Assembly: GCA_900554945.1 (NCBI GenBank)
Contig: USJN01000129.1
Span: 1 to 5,274, forward strand
DNA from: an uncultured Coriobacteriaceae bacterium
GTDB taxonomy: Bacteria; Actinomycetota; Coriobacteriia; Coriobacteriales; Eggerthellaceae
Direction: 5' to 3'
DNA: 5,274 nucleotides
Each line of letters begins with the position of its first letter. Within the stretch, counting starts at the first letter, position 1. The position numbers and the translations under genes are program-made. A model generated the notes under the pieces. It saw only the letters and a program-made list of their open reading frames with translations, ran no database searches and was not told the DNA's origin. Below, in pieces: positions 5,243-5,274 of this stretch.

Positions 5243-5274
5243 AGGCGGGGGATTCGCGAGCGAGTTCCCCGCCT
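5243..5274 (+). terminator. probable terminator hairpin of the phosphatase gene, cut by the window end
   Basis: AGGCGGGGGATTCG (5243-5256) pairs with CGAGTTCCCCGCCT (5261-5274) around the loop CGAG. This gives 14 pairs with two G-T wobbles and no bulge. It lies 104 bases after the phosphatase stop. The window ends on the last paired base, so the T-tract that would confirm an intrinsic terminator cannot be seen. It could also serve a convergent gene beyond the window. Confidence 0.6.

Noticed and set aside
5226..5243. GTTGCGA repeated at 5226-5232 and 5237-5243
   Set aside because: A seven-base repeat one helical turn apart is too short to support any claim.

Overview
The window is GC-rich DNA, roughly 60% G+C by eye. 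It carries five complete genes, in the order AEC transporter (minus strand), MFS transporter, moaA, moaC and a small tyrosine phosphatase (all plus strand). Dense GC-rich coding, one GTG start and a probable second, and the protein flavour fit an actinobacterial anaerobe such as a member of Coriobacteriia/Eggerthellaceae. That placement is an impression from composition and family resemblance, not a demonstrated assignment. No mobile element, CRISPR array, tRNA or rRNA is visible.

Left part (1-2450): two membrane transporters are transcribed away from each other from a shared region of about 175 bp. An AEC-family (auxin-efflux-carrier type) permease lies on the minus strand, and an MFS exporter closely resembling the SotB/YdeA sugar-efflux family lies on the plus strand. 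Just beyond the 3' end of each gene lies one copy of the same 44-bp intergenic sequence (39/44 identical). The two copies are inverted in the window but have the same orientation relative to the gene they follow. This flanking pair is the most unusual structure in the window.

Middle part (2451-4416): moaA (GTP 3',8-cyclase) and moaC (cyclic pyranopterin monophosphate synthase) encode the two consecutive first steps of molybdenum cofactor synthesis. MoaA rearranges GTP, and MoaC turns the product into cPMP. They are separated by 105 bp containing a candidate promoter, so moaC may be transcribed both from moaA and on its own. The moaA leader has perfect 9-bp inverted arms on either side of a good -10 hexamer, which looks like an operator or an RNA hairpin. 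A strong GC-rich hairpin with a T-rich tail ends the moa unit.

Right part (4417-5274): a 248-bp non-coding stretch precedes a low-molecular-weight protein-tyrosine-phosphatase gene with a GTG start. The window ends exactly at the 3' foot of a 14-bp hairpin that is probably that gene's terminator.

Nothing here amounts to a clearly new multi-gene system. The points worth following are the repeat pair, the moaA leader dyad and an AT-rich dyad inside the AEC gene.
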